A stretch of DNA of 64,000 nucleotides from Paenibacillus sp. JJ-100 (GCF_948329825.1 NZ_CAOJCM010000001.1:806001-870000); one strand, 5' to 3'; shown: positions 1-7,390, numbered from the stretch's first letter. Numbers and translations are program-made. Notes: a model not told the origin generated them from the letters alone.

Positions 1-10
1 AAGAGGGGTT

Positions 11-57
11 TCAGCAGACAACCCCTTCGGGGTTCATGAATACAGGAACGTTATCAG
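11..57 (+). repeat. attC-like element A0, right half
   Basis: A short GC hairpin (AACCCCTTCGGGGTT, 20-34) is followed by the inner box variant CATGAAT and the outer box GTTATCAG at 50-57. The left half lies outside the window. The segment from CAGCAGAC to the outer box is nearly identical to the right half of element A4. The outer box is an exact reverse complement of the left box (CTGATAAC, 514-521) at the far end of the following gene. Confidence 0.7.
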
Positions 58-118
58 AAAGTACAGCACAGGAATATAAAAAAGAATTTTAGACGTCGAC
101 TTGAGAGGAGGTTTTGAA

Positions 119-481
119 ATGAAAAAGATACTTTTTATATTCCTACTAATAACAGTGTGTTTAGTTGCATGCCAATCAAGTGATAATGTTGGTCAAGAAA
201 TAGAAGATAATTTAAGAAAGATCATTAATAACAAAGAAATTATATTTTCTAGTAATCCAATCGATTATATTGAACAAAATCAGACTGAATACGAAAACAT
301 CATAAGTAAAGGTGAAAAAGGGCTAGTATATTTAATTGAAGAACTGAAAAGTAGTAAAGAAAATGGATTAAAAGAATGGATAATGGCAAAAGCGAGCACT
401 GATATTTTGAAAACCAATAACCCAATAAAAGAAGGGCAAACAGGGAAGGAATGGATTAACAAATATATAGAAATTGACTGA
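119..481 (+). CDS. Small secreted lipoprotein, unknown function
   Basis: The predicted 120-residue protein has a lipoprotein signal peptide: MKK, a hydrophobic run, then lipobox LVAC with the lipidated cysteine at residue 18. The mature part is hydrophilic and rich in Lys, Glu and Asn, with no motif I recognise. The start is the ATG at 119, preceded by AGAGGAGG at a good distance. A TTG at 101 in the same frame would put the ribosome site inside the gene and is rejected. The gene is the first full cassette of the array, between elements A0 and A1. It probably sits on the outer face of the membrane. Function unknown. Confidence 0.75.
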   Translation: MKKILFIFLLITVCLVACQSSDNVGQEIEDNLRKIINNKEIIFSSNPIDYIEQNQTEYENIISKGEKGLVYLIEELKSSKENGLKEWIMAKASTDILKTNNPIKEGQTGKEWINKYIEID

Positions 482-513
482 ATTTGAATGTAGTTTTAAG
501 GGGGCTGTACCAT

Positions 514-674
514 CTGATAACAATGCATTCCACTTCGTCGCTATCGCTCCTAGGTCACCAAGGAGCGATAGCGACGAAGTTGAATCAGGCGACACATCCA
601 ACCGGCTAAGTCTGACGACCCGGTGCATTGCACCTTAAGCCACTTGGACGTCAGGAATGCGGAAACGTTATGGG
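514..674 (+). repeat. attC-like element A1 (161 bp)
   Basis: Left boxes are CTGATAAC (514-521) and GCATTCC (525-531); right boxes are GGAATGC (654-660) and GTTATGGG (667-674). Between them is a perfect 19-bp inverted repeat (532-550 with 562-580, 11-nt loop). A second nested stem pairs CATCCAAC and GGCTAAG near 595-610 with CTTAAGCC and TTGGACG near 634-650, and has a small GGTGCATTGCACC hairpin at its tip. It lies just after the lipoprotein gene. Confidence 0.75.
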
Positions 675-710
675 AATTACCACTAAATAAATTTAAAAGA
701 GGTGAAAATG

Positions 711-1238
711 ATGGAAAATGAGGAATACAAAATTGAAGTATTAGAAAAACAATATGGGTCTGTACGAGATTTTCTTCATCATTACATAACATTTAAGGAA
801 CTACAGAAAAATCATGATAAATTTAATGGTTCTGTTTTTTGGAAATTGACGAGTGATGCTCACTTACTCCAAGCCATATTATATTGGACTACCGTATTTG
901 GATCATTTAATAATGAAATCCATTTAAATAAATTAGACGATGAAAATAGAGCGAAAAACGATTTTAATACAAAGCTACTTATACACTTGAACTTTAGTAA
1001 AGAAGAATGGGAAACATACAGGAAATCAATGATTAACTTTCGGAATAAATTTATTGCTCATCAAAATCCTAGGTTTAACAATCCCGTACCAATATTAGAT
1101 GTTGCGTATAAGTGTGCACTTTTTTATGACGAGTGGATAGAGGAGTATGTTAAACCCGACTTTTTTACAGGTTTGTCTATTGCAGAAATGATAGAAGAGT
1201 ATAAACAAGAAGTAGAGGGATTACTTAAGAATTTTTAA
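711..1238 (+). CDS. HEPN-domain protein resembling AbiU2
   Basis: A 175-residue, mostly helical protein. The stretch around residues 108-120 contains Arg-Asn-Lys-Phe-Ile-Ala-His, an Rx5H motif within the Rx4-6H signature of HEPN ribonucleases (R111 and H117 by my count). Overall length and the aromatic-rich C-terminal half resemble AbiU2-type HEPN proteins linked to phage abortive infection. That assignment is from memory of the family, not from a search. Start: ATG 711 sits about 6 nt after AGAGGTG; ATG 708 and GTG 702 are alternatives. No antitoxin partner gene is adjacent. It is a single-gene cassette between A1 and A2. RNase activity is inferred. Confidence 0.6.
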   Translation: MENEEYKIEVLEKQYGSVRDFLHHYITFKELQKNHDKFNGSVFWKLTSDAHLLQAILYWTTVFGSFNNEIHLNKLDDENRAKNDFNTKLLIHLNFSKEEWETYRKSMINFRNKFIAHQNPRFNNPVPILDVAYKCALFYDEWIEEYVKPDFFTGLSIAEMIEEYKQEVEGLLKNF

Positions 1239-1265
1239 TAAGCATCTCGAGGAAGTGTGGTACAT

Positions 1266-1342
1266 CACATAACTTAATATTCACGCTGCGGGTCGCCGGA
1301 CACCCGACATACGTCGGGGCGTGAATACCAGAATGTTATGTG
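1266..1342 (+). repeat. attC-like element A2 (77 bp)
   Basis: This is the clearest compact copy. Left boxes are CACATAAC (1266-1273) and ATTCACG (1279-1285); right boxes are CGTGAAT (1320-1326) and GTTATGTG (1335-1342). Outer and inner boxes are perfect reverse complements. The spacers differ (5 nt left, 8 nt right), giving the bulged two-box stem typical of attC. The middle holds a hairpin around CCCGACATACGTCGGG. Confidence 0.8.
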
Positions 1343-1390
1343 AAATCATGTGCAGATCGGAAAGAATGTTTAACAGAGAGGTTGATTATA

Positions 1391-1876
1391 ATGTTTTATG
1401 TGAATACACGAGCGATCATTGAAAGACAGATTGATGATCATATTGAAATTGTAATTCAGAATAGAGTGAAACCGAATGAGCCATTAACTATTGAACTTCC
1501 AGGAGGGCGTATTGAACCCTTTGAATCTTTAATACAAGCACTGAAGAGAGAAGTTAAAGAGGAAACCGGTTTAGACCTTTCTGAAATTGAAGGAGAAGAA
1601 TTAAGAATTGTCACAGAAGGAAATTCCTTTGAAGTAGAATGTGTTAAACCATTTGTTGCATATCAAACTGTAAAAGGACCAGTAGATTCTCTTGGTTATT
1701 ATTTTAGATGTAAAGCAATCGGTGAATTGCTTAAATCAGGAGACGAAACATCAGGAATTAGATGGATAAGAATAAAAGATTTAAGAGCCCTGTTAGAAGA
1801 TAATCCTCTTCAATTTTCTGATATAGATCGGGCAGGAATACAATATTATTTAAACCAATTAAACTATAAAGAATAA
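1391..1876 (+). CDS. Nudix hydrolase
   Basis: A 161-residue Nudix protein. The Nudix box is complete and canonical: Gly, five residues, Glu, seven residues, then REVKEETGL. This motif binds the divalent metal and cleaves nucleoside diphosphates linked to another group. The substrate cannot be told from sequence; house-cleaning of damaged nucleotides or nucleotide-sugar hydrolysis are both common. The start is ATG 1391, with AGAGAGG about 9 nt upstream. The open frame extends back to a GTG at 1340, but that lies inside element A2 and is unlikely. Single-gene cassette between A2 and A3. Confidence 0.85.
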   Translation: MFYVNTRAIIERQIDDHIEIVIQNRVKPNEPLTIELPGGRIEPFESLIQALKREVKEETGLDLSEIEGEELRIVTEGNSFEVECVKPFVAYQTVKGPVDSLGYYFRCKAIGELLKSGDETSGIRWIRIKDLRALLEDNPLQFSDIDRAGIQYYLNQLNYKE

Positions 1877-1889
1877 TGTGAGTGAATCA

Positions 1890-2032
1890 GAGATAACACA
1901 GTATTCACGCTGTGGGGCTTACGCCCCTTGGTTGATAGATGTATAATCATGGTAGTAGCTCAGTCAACAAACGACCCAGCCCAAGATAAGAGCTATCTAG
2001 GGCTGGGTCGTTTCGTATAAAAACGTTAGGTG
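1890..2032 (+). repeat. attC-like element A3 carrying a terminator-like hairpin
   Basis: Left boxes are GAGATAAC (1890-1897) and ATTCACG (1903-1909); the right outer box is GTTAGGTG (2025-2032). The right inner box is degenerate (CGTTTCGTAT). The centre contains a 13-bp perfect stem, AACGACCCAGCCC at 1970-1982 with its complement at 2000-2012, followed by TTT. This resembles a Rho-independent terminator captured inside the element. A smaller GGGGC/GCCCC hairpin lies at 1914-1927. Confidence 0.65.
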
Positions 2033-2087
2033 AAATCATTGTTATATACGGTGTGAAACGGATCAAGGCAAGGAGAGACAGAAATCA

Positions 2088-2410
2088 ATGGATGATTTCC
2101 CGAAAAAGCGAATATGAAGATCAGAGACAATTACACTAAAAATGTAGTACCAGAACATGTGAAAACCTAAATAAGAATCAATTATAAGATCAGAGGAGAT
2201 CATGTGACATTGATCGAAGAAAGACAAGGGTACAATAGTGATCATTGGGTGCAGATGCCAGTAGCTCAGTTCAGATTAGGTGAAAACAAATGGAAAATAT
2301 ATCGGCAAGATAGTAAAGGGAAATGGCATTTCATAGATGATATCGAACCGAATGAAGGTTTTGAAATACAATTAAAGATATCGGACGAGGGGCATAACGG
2401 AATGTTTTGA
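2088..2410 (+). pseudogene. DUF3024 protein, frameshifted and nonsense-mutated
   Basis: Conceptual translation starts at ATG 2088 (MDDFPKKRI) and then needs a frame change near 2110 to continue as KIRDNYTKNVVPEHVKT. An in-frame TAA at 2168-2170 follows, where a single C to T change from CAA would explain the stop. Reading then resumes as IRINYKIRGDHVTLIEER and runs to 2410. The order and motifs match the DUF3024 family (MDDF..KRI near the start, NYKIRG in the middle, KWHFIDDIEP near the end). The intact tail, 68 residues from GTG 2204, looks like a gene but is the C-terminal half. It is a decayed cassette between A3 and A4. Confidence 0.75.
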
Positions 2411-2436
2411 GGGTGATTCGAAGAGGTCAATGACAT

Positions 2437-2553
2437 CTCATAACATAATATTCAAGCAGCGGCTCCTTCGGAGCCTCGGTCTGCCGCGTGGATTTTAAGA
2501 GGCATTCCAGCAGACCACCCCTTCGGGGTTCGTGAATACAGGAACGTTAGACG
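2437..2553 (+). repeat. attC-like element A4 (117 bp)
   Basis: Left boxes are CTCATAAC (2437-2444) and ATTCAAG (2450-2456); right boxes are CGTGAAT (2531-2537) and GTTAGACG (2546-2553). Internal hairpins include GGCTCCTTCGGAGCC and CCCCTTCGGGG. The right outer box fits the integron consensus GTTRRRY in its first seven bases. The right half is nearly the same as A0. Confidence 0.75.
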
Positions 2554-2647
2554 AAACCTGTCCAAGAAATATTTAATCATAAAATAATAAAAGATAATTT
2601 TAAAAAGAAAAGTACAATTATTCACATTCATGGAGGTAGATATATTT

Positions 2648-3097
2648 ATGTTGATATTAGAGAAAGCCGTAAAGAATGATGCAAAAAAGCTTGCCGAGAT
2701 ACAAAAGACTAGCTTTGATCAAGAATCTAAACTATTGAATAATAACGAAATCGGAGGACCCCCAGGATATGACTCCACAAGTTGGCAAGAAGATATGATG
2801 CAATATTGTGAATATTTCAAGGTGCTCTATAACGGAGAAATAATAGGCGGAGCTTTGATATTAATAGAAAGCAACCAAGTGCATAACTTAGGAAGGATTT
2901 TTATTGATCCGAACTTTCAGAATCAAGGAATCGGTATGAAAGTAATGAAAGAAATCGAACGGACTTTTCCAGATTGCAATAAATGGTGGCTTGATACTCC
3001 TGTCTGGAGTGTCAAGAATCATCACTTCTATTCAAAGTGCGGATTCACCAAAGTTAGAGAAGAAGGTGATCTATACATTTTTGAGAAGACTTTATAG
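2648..3097 (+). CDS. GNAT family N-acetyltransferase
   Basis: A 149-residue GNAT enzyme, which would move an acetyl group from acetyl-CoA to an amine. The acetyl-CoA loop is at about residues 92-105, where DPNFQNQGIGMKVM matches the Q/RxxGxG/A signature. The C-terminal strand with YSKCGF is also typical. The substrate is unknown. Start: ATG 2648 lies 11 nt after GGAGG (2632-2636); an in-frame ATG at 2630 would overlap that ribosome site and lacks its own. It shares its cassette with the DinB gene 67 bp downstream, with no element between them. Confidence 0.82.
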   Translation: MLILEKAVKNDAKKLAEIQKTSFDQESKLLNNNEIGGPPGYDSTSWQEDMMQYCEYFKVLYNGEIIGGALILIESNQVHNLGRIFIDPNFQNQGIGMKVMKEIERTFPDCNKWWLDTPVWSVKNHHFYSKCGFTKVREEGDLYIFEKTL

Positions 3098-3164
3098 ACT
3101 TATAATTTGATTGCGTTTTCAAGGAAGATATTAAAACTCAGTAAAGAAAAGGGAGGAAACTTAA

Positions 3165-3680
3165 ATGCTTTATGATCTACAAGGTGGAGCAAATTTGTCA
3201 CCAATTGTTGGGATGTTATTTTCCACAGTAAAGGAAAATAATCAACGTTTAAAACTTATAACTGAGGGCATGTCTCAAGAAGAAGTTGATTATAAAGGTC
3301 CAAACGGCAACTATAACAGTACCGCTCAGTTGATTTGGCATCTGTTGTATGTAGACCTTAACTGGGTTTACAGGCTAAAGAGAGAACCTTTACCTAATAA
3401 TTTGAAAGAGCAATATGGTCCTATGATAGATGAGAATAATAACCTTCCAATGATTAAGGGTAGGACTTTAAATACTCTAATGTCAGATTACCAAGATATA
3501 ATTAGAATGTTAGAAGATACATGTACACAATTAACAGATTCCAATCTTGATCAAGTGGTTAATTTCGGACATCAAAATGAAAAGCAAGCGACTATTCGTT
3601 GGGGGCTATGGCATATAGCTGACCATTGCCGTTATCATCAAGCCCATATAAATCAACTTAGAAAATGGTATAACGAATAA
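3165..3680 (+). CDS. DinB-like metal-dependent protein
   Basis: A 171-residue protein with the DinB four-helix-bundle pattern. A histidine in the motif LIWHLLYVDLNW (about residue 59) and a His pair in LWHIADHCRYH (about 149-157) would form the metal triad. Members include bacillithiol- and mycothiol-dependent transferases and many stress-linked proteins of unknown role. Start is ATG 3165, after GGGAGG. It follows the GNAT gene 2648-3097 with only a 67-bp gap, so the two form a two-gene cassette or a fused pair that lost the element between them. Confidence 0.75.
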   Translation: MLYDLQGGANLSPIVGMLFSTVKENNQRLKLITEGMSQEEVDYKGPNGNYNSTAQLIWHLLYVDLNWVYRLKREPLPNNLKEQYGPMIDENNNLPMIKGRTLNTLMSDYQDIIRMLEDTCTQLTDSNLDQVVNFGHQNEKQATIRWGLWHIADHCRYHQAHINQLRKWYNE

Positions 3681-3718
3681 GTGGATTCCTATAAGTATCT
3701 CGAGGACGAAGCTGACAT

Positions 3719-3838
3719 CTTATAACACAATATTCACGCTGCGGGCATAAGGCCTAGGTCCGGCAGAGGGATTTCGGGGAAGTGGGAGCTGAAGGACACC
3801 CAGCATATGCTGGGTCGTGAATACAAGAAAGTTATATG
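3719..3838 (+). repeat. attC-like element A5 (120 bp)
   Basis: Left boxes are CTTATAAC (3719-3726) and ATTCACG (3732-3738); right boxes are CGTGAAT (3816-3822) and GTTATATG (3831-3838). Just before the right inner box lies a perfect 18-nt palindrome, ACCCAGCATATGCTGGGT (3798-3815). The internal GGTCCGGCAG and GATTTCG motifs recur in A9. Confidence 0.75.
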
Positions 3839-3885
3839 CAACCAGCGCAGAAACAATATTCGAGTAAATCGAGGGAGTTGAATAT

Positions 3886-4749
3886 ATGAGTTTTGATAAA
3901 GCAGCAAACTTTATTTGGAATCATGGAAGACTATTGGAAAGAAGAGTCTTTGAACATTTCTTCTTTGAGGGTTCGATAGATAATATTGTAACTTCACTTA
4001 AAGCATATCAGAACAATGATGGCGGCTTTGGAAATGCACTTGAGCCAGACTTGCGTACACCCTATAGTCAACCACTCTACACGGAATTCGCTCTTCGTTT
4101 ATTATACGATTGCAACATTAAGGATGAAGAAATATCGCTTAAAGCTTGTGAATATATCTCGAATCATGCTGATCTAGCCCAGGGGATCCCAACAATATGT
4201 ACTTCATCGGAAAATTATCCTCGTGCCGGCCATTGGAACCATCCACTATCCACAGAGCCTTCATTGGACCGTATGACTGGACTGGTTGGTCTTCTCAAGT
4301 GGCAGGGTATAAATCATTCTTGGCTTGATAAGGCAACCGAGGTTTGCTTAGATTACATTTCAACGAAGAGATACGAAGATGCACACACTATCTTAACCTC
4401 ATTTTGTCTCCTTGAAAGTCTTCCCCAAACAGAACATATCGTTGGACTGTTCAATAAGTTATCCAACGAACTTGTCACTGCTAAGTTTTTACGTATGGAC
4501 GCATGTTCCCAGAATTATGGGCTATCACCATTAGAATTTGCACCAACGCCTACTTCATATTGTAGAAGAATTTTTTCAGAGGATATAATTGTTCAACATC
4601 TTGAGGTGTTGGAATCCCAACAAGTTGAAGATGGAGGATGGCAGATTAGTTGGGATCCCCCAGGTGAAACTGCAAAATTCGAATGGAGAGCCTATGTGAC
4701 CCTTAAAAATTTATTGGTTCTCAAACGGTATGATAAATTAAAATTTTGA
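3886..4749 (+). CDS. Prenyltransferase/squalene-cyclase-fold protein
   Basis: A 287-residue protein of unknown function with alpha/alpha-toroid features. The motifs YQNNDGGFGNAL (about residues 41-52) and SQQVEDGGWQISW (about 244-256) look like QW-type repeats of squalene-hopene cyclases and related folds. It is much shorter than true cyclases (over 600 residues) and I see no DxDD catalytic motif, so triterpene cyclisation is unlikely. Similar stand-alone toroid proteins are usually annotated as hypothetical. Start ATG 3886 is preceded by GAGGGAG. The 3' element A6 keeps only its right half. Confidence 0.6.
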   Translation: MSFDKAANFIWNHGRLLERRVFEHFFFEGSIDNIVTSLKAYQNNDGGFGNALEPDLRTPYSQPLYTEFALRLLYDCNIKDEEISLKACEYISNHADLAQGIPTICTSSENYPRAGHWNHPLSTEPSLDRMTGLVGLLKWQGINHSWLDKATEVCLDYISTKRYEDAHTILTSFCLLESLPQTEHIVGLFNKLSNELVTAKFLRMDACSQNYGLSPLEFAPTPTSYCRRIFSEDIIVQHLEVLESQQVEDGGWQISWDPPGETAKFEWRAYVTLKNLLVLKRYDKLKF

Positions 4750-4754
4750 GAGTG

Positions 4755-4794
4755 ACTCATAGGTGCGGCGTCGTGAATACGACAATGTTATAAG
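4755..4794 (+). repeat. attC-like element A6, right half only
   Basis: Only the right boxes CGTGAAT (4772-4778) and GTTATAAG (4787-4794) are present, 22 bp after the stop of the toroid-fold gene. The left half and middle are missing, so the site looks truncated. The outer box GTTATAAG is the exact complement of the left box of A5 (CTTATAAC). Confidence 0.65.
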
Positions 4795-4869
4795 AGATCA
4801 GCGCGAAAACTAAATATAAATTTAAGAGCATAAGCAAGCTTGTCATGAAATATTTGGATTGGAGGGTGG

Positions 4870-5120
4870 TAAAAAATAAGGAATATTTGGCTTCGGGTTG
4901 CACGCAATATCGCTCAAAGTGGGCGAATGACAATAATATGCGGGACAATGATGCATTGGGATATTGAAAAATGTACAGACTTTTCTTTTTTTAACCATGT
5001 ATATTATATAAACTTACATTGTAATGAAGAAAATCGAGAGAAACGTTACGGGAAAGAAATTGGTCAGATGAAGAAATTGAAAACCACAAGAATGGATATG
5101 CATTTCGAATAAGGGGATGA
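4870..5120 (+). pseudogene. P-loop nucleoside kinase fragment, truncated and frameshifted
   Basis: In one frame from about 4873 the sequence reads RNIWLRVARNIAQSGR, then ICGTMMHWDIEKC and NHVYYINLHC, ending near EKRYG. A frame change near 5048 is needed to continue as RERNWSDEEIENHKN, stopping at 5120. This order (WLRVA.NIAQSGR, CGT..PWD.EKC, W....EEI..H) is familiar from small AAA-type nucleoside/carbohydrate kinases in Bacillales. The N-terminal Walker A part is absent because only about 80 bp separate element A6 from the WLRV motif. An open frame of 61 codons from ATG 4927 is part of this remnant, not a separate gene. Confidence 0.65.
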
Positions 5121-5123
5121 AAT

Positions 5124-5279
5124 CTTACAACAAAGCTTTCCTACTGTGGGCTTTAGCCCTTGATCGCTAAGAAGTTATTTCCAAGAATTCATTCGATACA
5201 TTCAACTAGGTAAGTCTAACTATCCGTTCTCTACGGTCACTTAAGCTGTTTGAACATCAGGAATGCAAATCGTTATATG
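5124..5279 (+). repeat. attC-like element A7 (156 bp)
   Basis: Left boxes are CTTACAAC (5124-5131) and GCTTTCC (5135-5141); right boxes are GGAATGC (5260-5266) and GTTATATG (5272-5279). This is the GCATTCC subtype, like A1. The nested stem pairs ACATTCAAC...GGTAAG (about 5198-5213) with CTTAAGC...TTTGAACATC (about 5240-5258). Relative to A1 several base pairs change on both arms. Confidence 0.7.
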
Positions 5280-5319
5280 ACAGGGATGCAAAGAATATAA
5301 AAAAAGAGGTGTCATTCAA

Positions 5320-5832
5320 ATGGATATTGAGATTGCAAAAATAACAAAAGATCAAGCGGATACTTTTTTGAATTTGTATAATTTATATTTGTATGACTTA
5401 TCAGAATTTACCTGTGAAGATCCAAAAGATGATGGGAAATTTGATCCAACAAATACTTACCTGTACCTAGAGAGAGAGGAGTTGCACCCATTTTTTGTTA
5501 TGTATTTAGGTAAGCCAATTGGCTTCATATTAGTTTGTTCCCCTCCGTTTGTTCCAGAAGGAATTGATTTTACAATACAGGAATTATTTTTATTAAGGAA
5601 ATATCGCGGTAATCAAATTGCTTCGTTAGGAATAGAGAAAGTACTTAATCTATTAAAAGGAAAAGTTAGTATCGGTCAACTAGTGGAAAATAAACCAGCA
5701 GTGAGATTTTGGAAGAAATATTATGAAGAACATAATATTGATTACTTCGAAGAACAAGAGACTATTGAGATTGATGGCTTAGGACTACAGAAAGTGATTT
5801 CACAAACTTTTGAGATTCCGAAAAATAGTTAA
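5320..5832 (+). CDS. GNAT family N-acetyltransferase
   Basis: A 170-residue GNAT-like enzyme. The acetyl-CoA binding segment is around residues 92-110 (LRKYRGNQIASLGIEKVL), a slightly degenerate Q/RxxGxG/A. The C-terminal AVRFWKKYYEEH is the usual post-beta-5 helix. The acceptor is unknown. Start ATG 5320 follows AAGAGGTG. Cassette between A7 (intact) and A8 (left half only). The A8 left box is a perfect complement of the A7 right box across this gene. Confidence 0.78.
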   Translation: MDIEIAKITKDQADTFLNLYNLYLYDLSEFTCEDPKDDGKFDPTNTYLYLEREELHPFFVMYLGKPIGFILVCSPPFVPEGIDFTIQELFLLRKYRGNQIASLGIEKVLNLLKGKVSIGQLVENKPAVRFWKKYYEEHNIDYFEEQETIEIDGLGLQKVISQTFEIPKNS

Positions 5833-5856
5833 GTAATTCGAAGTAGGCATCTCAAT

Positions 5857-5870
5857 CATATAACAAGCTT
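5857..5870 (+). repeat. attC-like element A8, left box only
   Basis: CATATAAC (5857-5864) followed by AAGCTT is a left outer box plus spacer; the rest of the element is missing and the next gene begins at 5903. The conserved lead-in TTCGAAGTAGGCATCTC (5837-5853) resembles the sequence before A2, A4, A5 and A9. Probably a deletion joined it directly to the next cassette gene. Confidence 0.6.
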
Positions 5871-5902
5871 GAAAGATACTTAAATGAACAGGAGAATTCT
5901 AT

Positions 5903-6754
5903 ATGTCAAACCAAGAAAGAGCATTAGTTAAACAATTATGTATCAGTTGTACTGAAAGAGGCAAAAAAACCAATAAAGAGCATATTTTTCCTCAGTGGTT
6001 ATTAAAGAAAACAAACACATTTTCTAATCCAATAACAGGAACTGCAGGTAACAAAAAAATACCAGGAAAACATTGTGTAATTCCAATTTGTGAAGAATGT
6101 AATTCAGAATTAGGTAGAATCTTGGAATTACCTGTATCGAAAATCTTTGAAAGGATCGAAAATAATCAAGGTTTCAATGATTTCGAAGCTGAGTTATTAG
6201 TACGTTGGATGTGGAAGATTACGAGTATGTTTTATTGGATAGAACGATCTAAAGATGAAGATGATTACGGATTTGTATCAGTAAAGGATAGATGTCTAAA
6301 GCGCATTGAAAATCCGAGAGAAAGAATAAGTATAGCAATTTCGTTAATAGAGAATGAGAAAGACGAAAAATATGAAGATACTGCTATGGGTATTGATGTA
6401 CTGCCGAAGTACTCCAATGTCCTGGCTGCTGGTGTTTTTAACAAGACTGCAATTATTGTTTACTACTCTAAATATGATCATTTAATTAGTAATAATTTTA
6501 CGAAGTATCAACTCTCATCTACTCCATTTTTGATGAATCCGGAAAAAAGAATTTTACCAATAATGGGATTCAGAGAGCCTGGTGAAGCTATATCTAAAGT
6601 AATAAGTGTAGTTAATGGAAGGTTGTTACTGTCTCATGAATATGAAGCAGTAATGCAGTTAAAACAACTGACCGAAGAAGCAAAAAAGAAAAATTCATTT
6701 TTATCTAAAGAAGCACAAAAATATTTCAAGCGGATCAAGAAAAAAAACAAATAG
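5903..6754 (+). CDS. HNH-like zinc-motif protein (putative nuclease)
   Basis: A 283-residue protein. Near the N terminus it has CISC (residues about 14-17), KEHIFPQWLL (about 26-35) and PICEECNSELG (about 58-68). Two CxxC pairs around an EHIFP motif match zinc-stabilised HNH-type domains found in many putative nucleases, although a strict HNH triad is not obvious. The remaining 200 residues are not recognisable. Start ATG 5903 follows AGGAGA. It lies between the truncated A8 and the degenerate A9. Nuclease or defence function is inference. Confidence 0.55.
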   Translation: MSNQERALVKQLCISCTERGKKTNKEHIFPQWLLKKTNTFSNPITGTAGNKKIPGKHCVIPICEECNSELGRILELPVSKIFERIENNQGFNDFEAELLVRWMWKITSMFYWIERSKDEDDYGFVSVKDRCLKRIENPRERISIAISLIENEKDEKYEDTAMGIDVLPKYSNVLAAGVFNKTAIIVYYSKYDHLISNNFTKYQLSSTPFLMNPEKRILPIMGFREPGEAISKVISVVNGRLLLSHEYEAVMQLKQLTEEAKKKNSFLSKEAQKYFKRIKKKNK

Positions 6755-6778
6755 GTATTTCGAAGAGAATGTACACAT

Positions 6779-6863
6779 CGGCTAACTACATATTCACGCA
6801 CTGGGCCATTCAATCCTCGGTCCGGCAGAAGCTAGAAGTAGATTCGACGAGGCATTTTATATG
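6779..6863 (+). repeat. attC-like element A9, right arm decayed
   Basis: Left boxes are CGGCTAAC (6779-6786) and ATTCACG (6792-6798), with lead-in TTTCGAAGAG. The internal CCTCGGTCCGGCAG and GATTCGACGAGGCATT motifs are conserved with other copies. The right inner box is missing and the outer box is probably TTTATATG (6856-6863), one change from GTTATATG. Confidence 0.6.
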
Positions 6864-6903
6864 TGTAATTTGTTTACAAAACTAGTTAAGGGGTGTGATT
6901 TTT

Positions 6904-7326
6904 ATGAAAGCAAGGGTTACTGTTATTACTTTAGGTGTAGATGATTTGGAGAAAGCTCTTAAATTTTATAGAGATGGGTTGGGTTTACGGACAGAAGGAA
7001 TTATAGGTACTGAATTTGAACAAGGAGCTGTTGCATTTTTTGATTTACAGGAAGGTTTGAGGCTCGCGATTTGGCCTCGGGAAAGTATAGCATATGATAC
7101 AGGACTTAATAAATCCTTGCCAAGTCCCACTAATTTTACTTTAGGTCACAACGTAAGAAGTAAAGAAGAAGTTGATTTAGTTATGGAGCTAGCACAGGTA
7201 GCTGGGGCATCTATAACAGTTCCGGCACACGATACCTTTTGGGGAGGGTATTCTGGCTACTTTCAAGATCCAGACGGGCATTTGTGGGAAGTTGTTTGGA
7301 ATCCACAATGGGAAATCAAAGATTAA
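6904..7326 (+). CDS. VOC/glyoxalase-bleomycin resistance family protein
   Basis: A 140-residue vicinal-oxygen-chelate protein. It has the paired beta-alpha-beta-beta-beta pattern: VTVITLGVDDLEKALKFYRDGLGL at the N terminus and GGYSGYFQDPDGHLWEVVWNP at the C terminus. Such proteins are metal-dependent lyases, dioxygenases or drug-binding proteins. The activity cannot be assigned. Start ATG 6904 is 8 nt after AAGGGGTG; GTG 6895 overlaps the ribosome site. Its 3' end abuts the degenerate left half of A10. Confidence 0.85.
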   Translation: MKARVTVITLGVDDLEKALKFYRDGLGLRTEGIIGTEFEQGAVAFFDLQEGLRLAIWPRESIAYDTGLNKSLPSPTNFTLGHNVRSKEEVDLVMELAQVAGASITVPAHDTFWGGYSGYFQDPDGHLWEVVWNPQWEIKD

Positions 7327-7390
7327 TCTTTACGCAGTCGGCCTACGGCCTTAAGTTGATGGGACGTCGCGAATACAACAACGTTACATG
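7321..7390 (+). repeat. attC-like element A10
   Basis: Right boxes are CGCGAAT (7368-7374) and GTTACATG (7383-7390). The left half overlaps the stop of the VOC gene and is degenerate; TCTTTACGC (7327-7335) may be the remains of the inner box. A GGCCTACGGCC hairpin (7340-7350) precedes the conserved TTAAG. Confidence 0.6.

Noticed and set aside
4927..5112. Stand-alone 61-residue gene
   Set aside because: It is the middle of a frameshifted kinase; coding similarity continues in frame upstream of its ATG and in another frame downstream of its stop.
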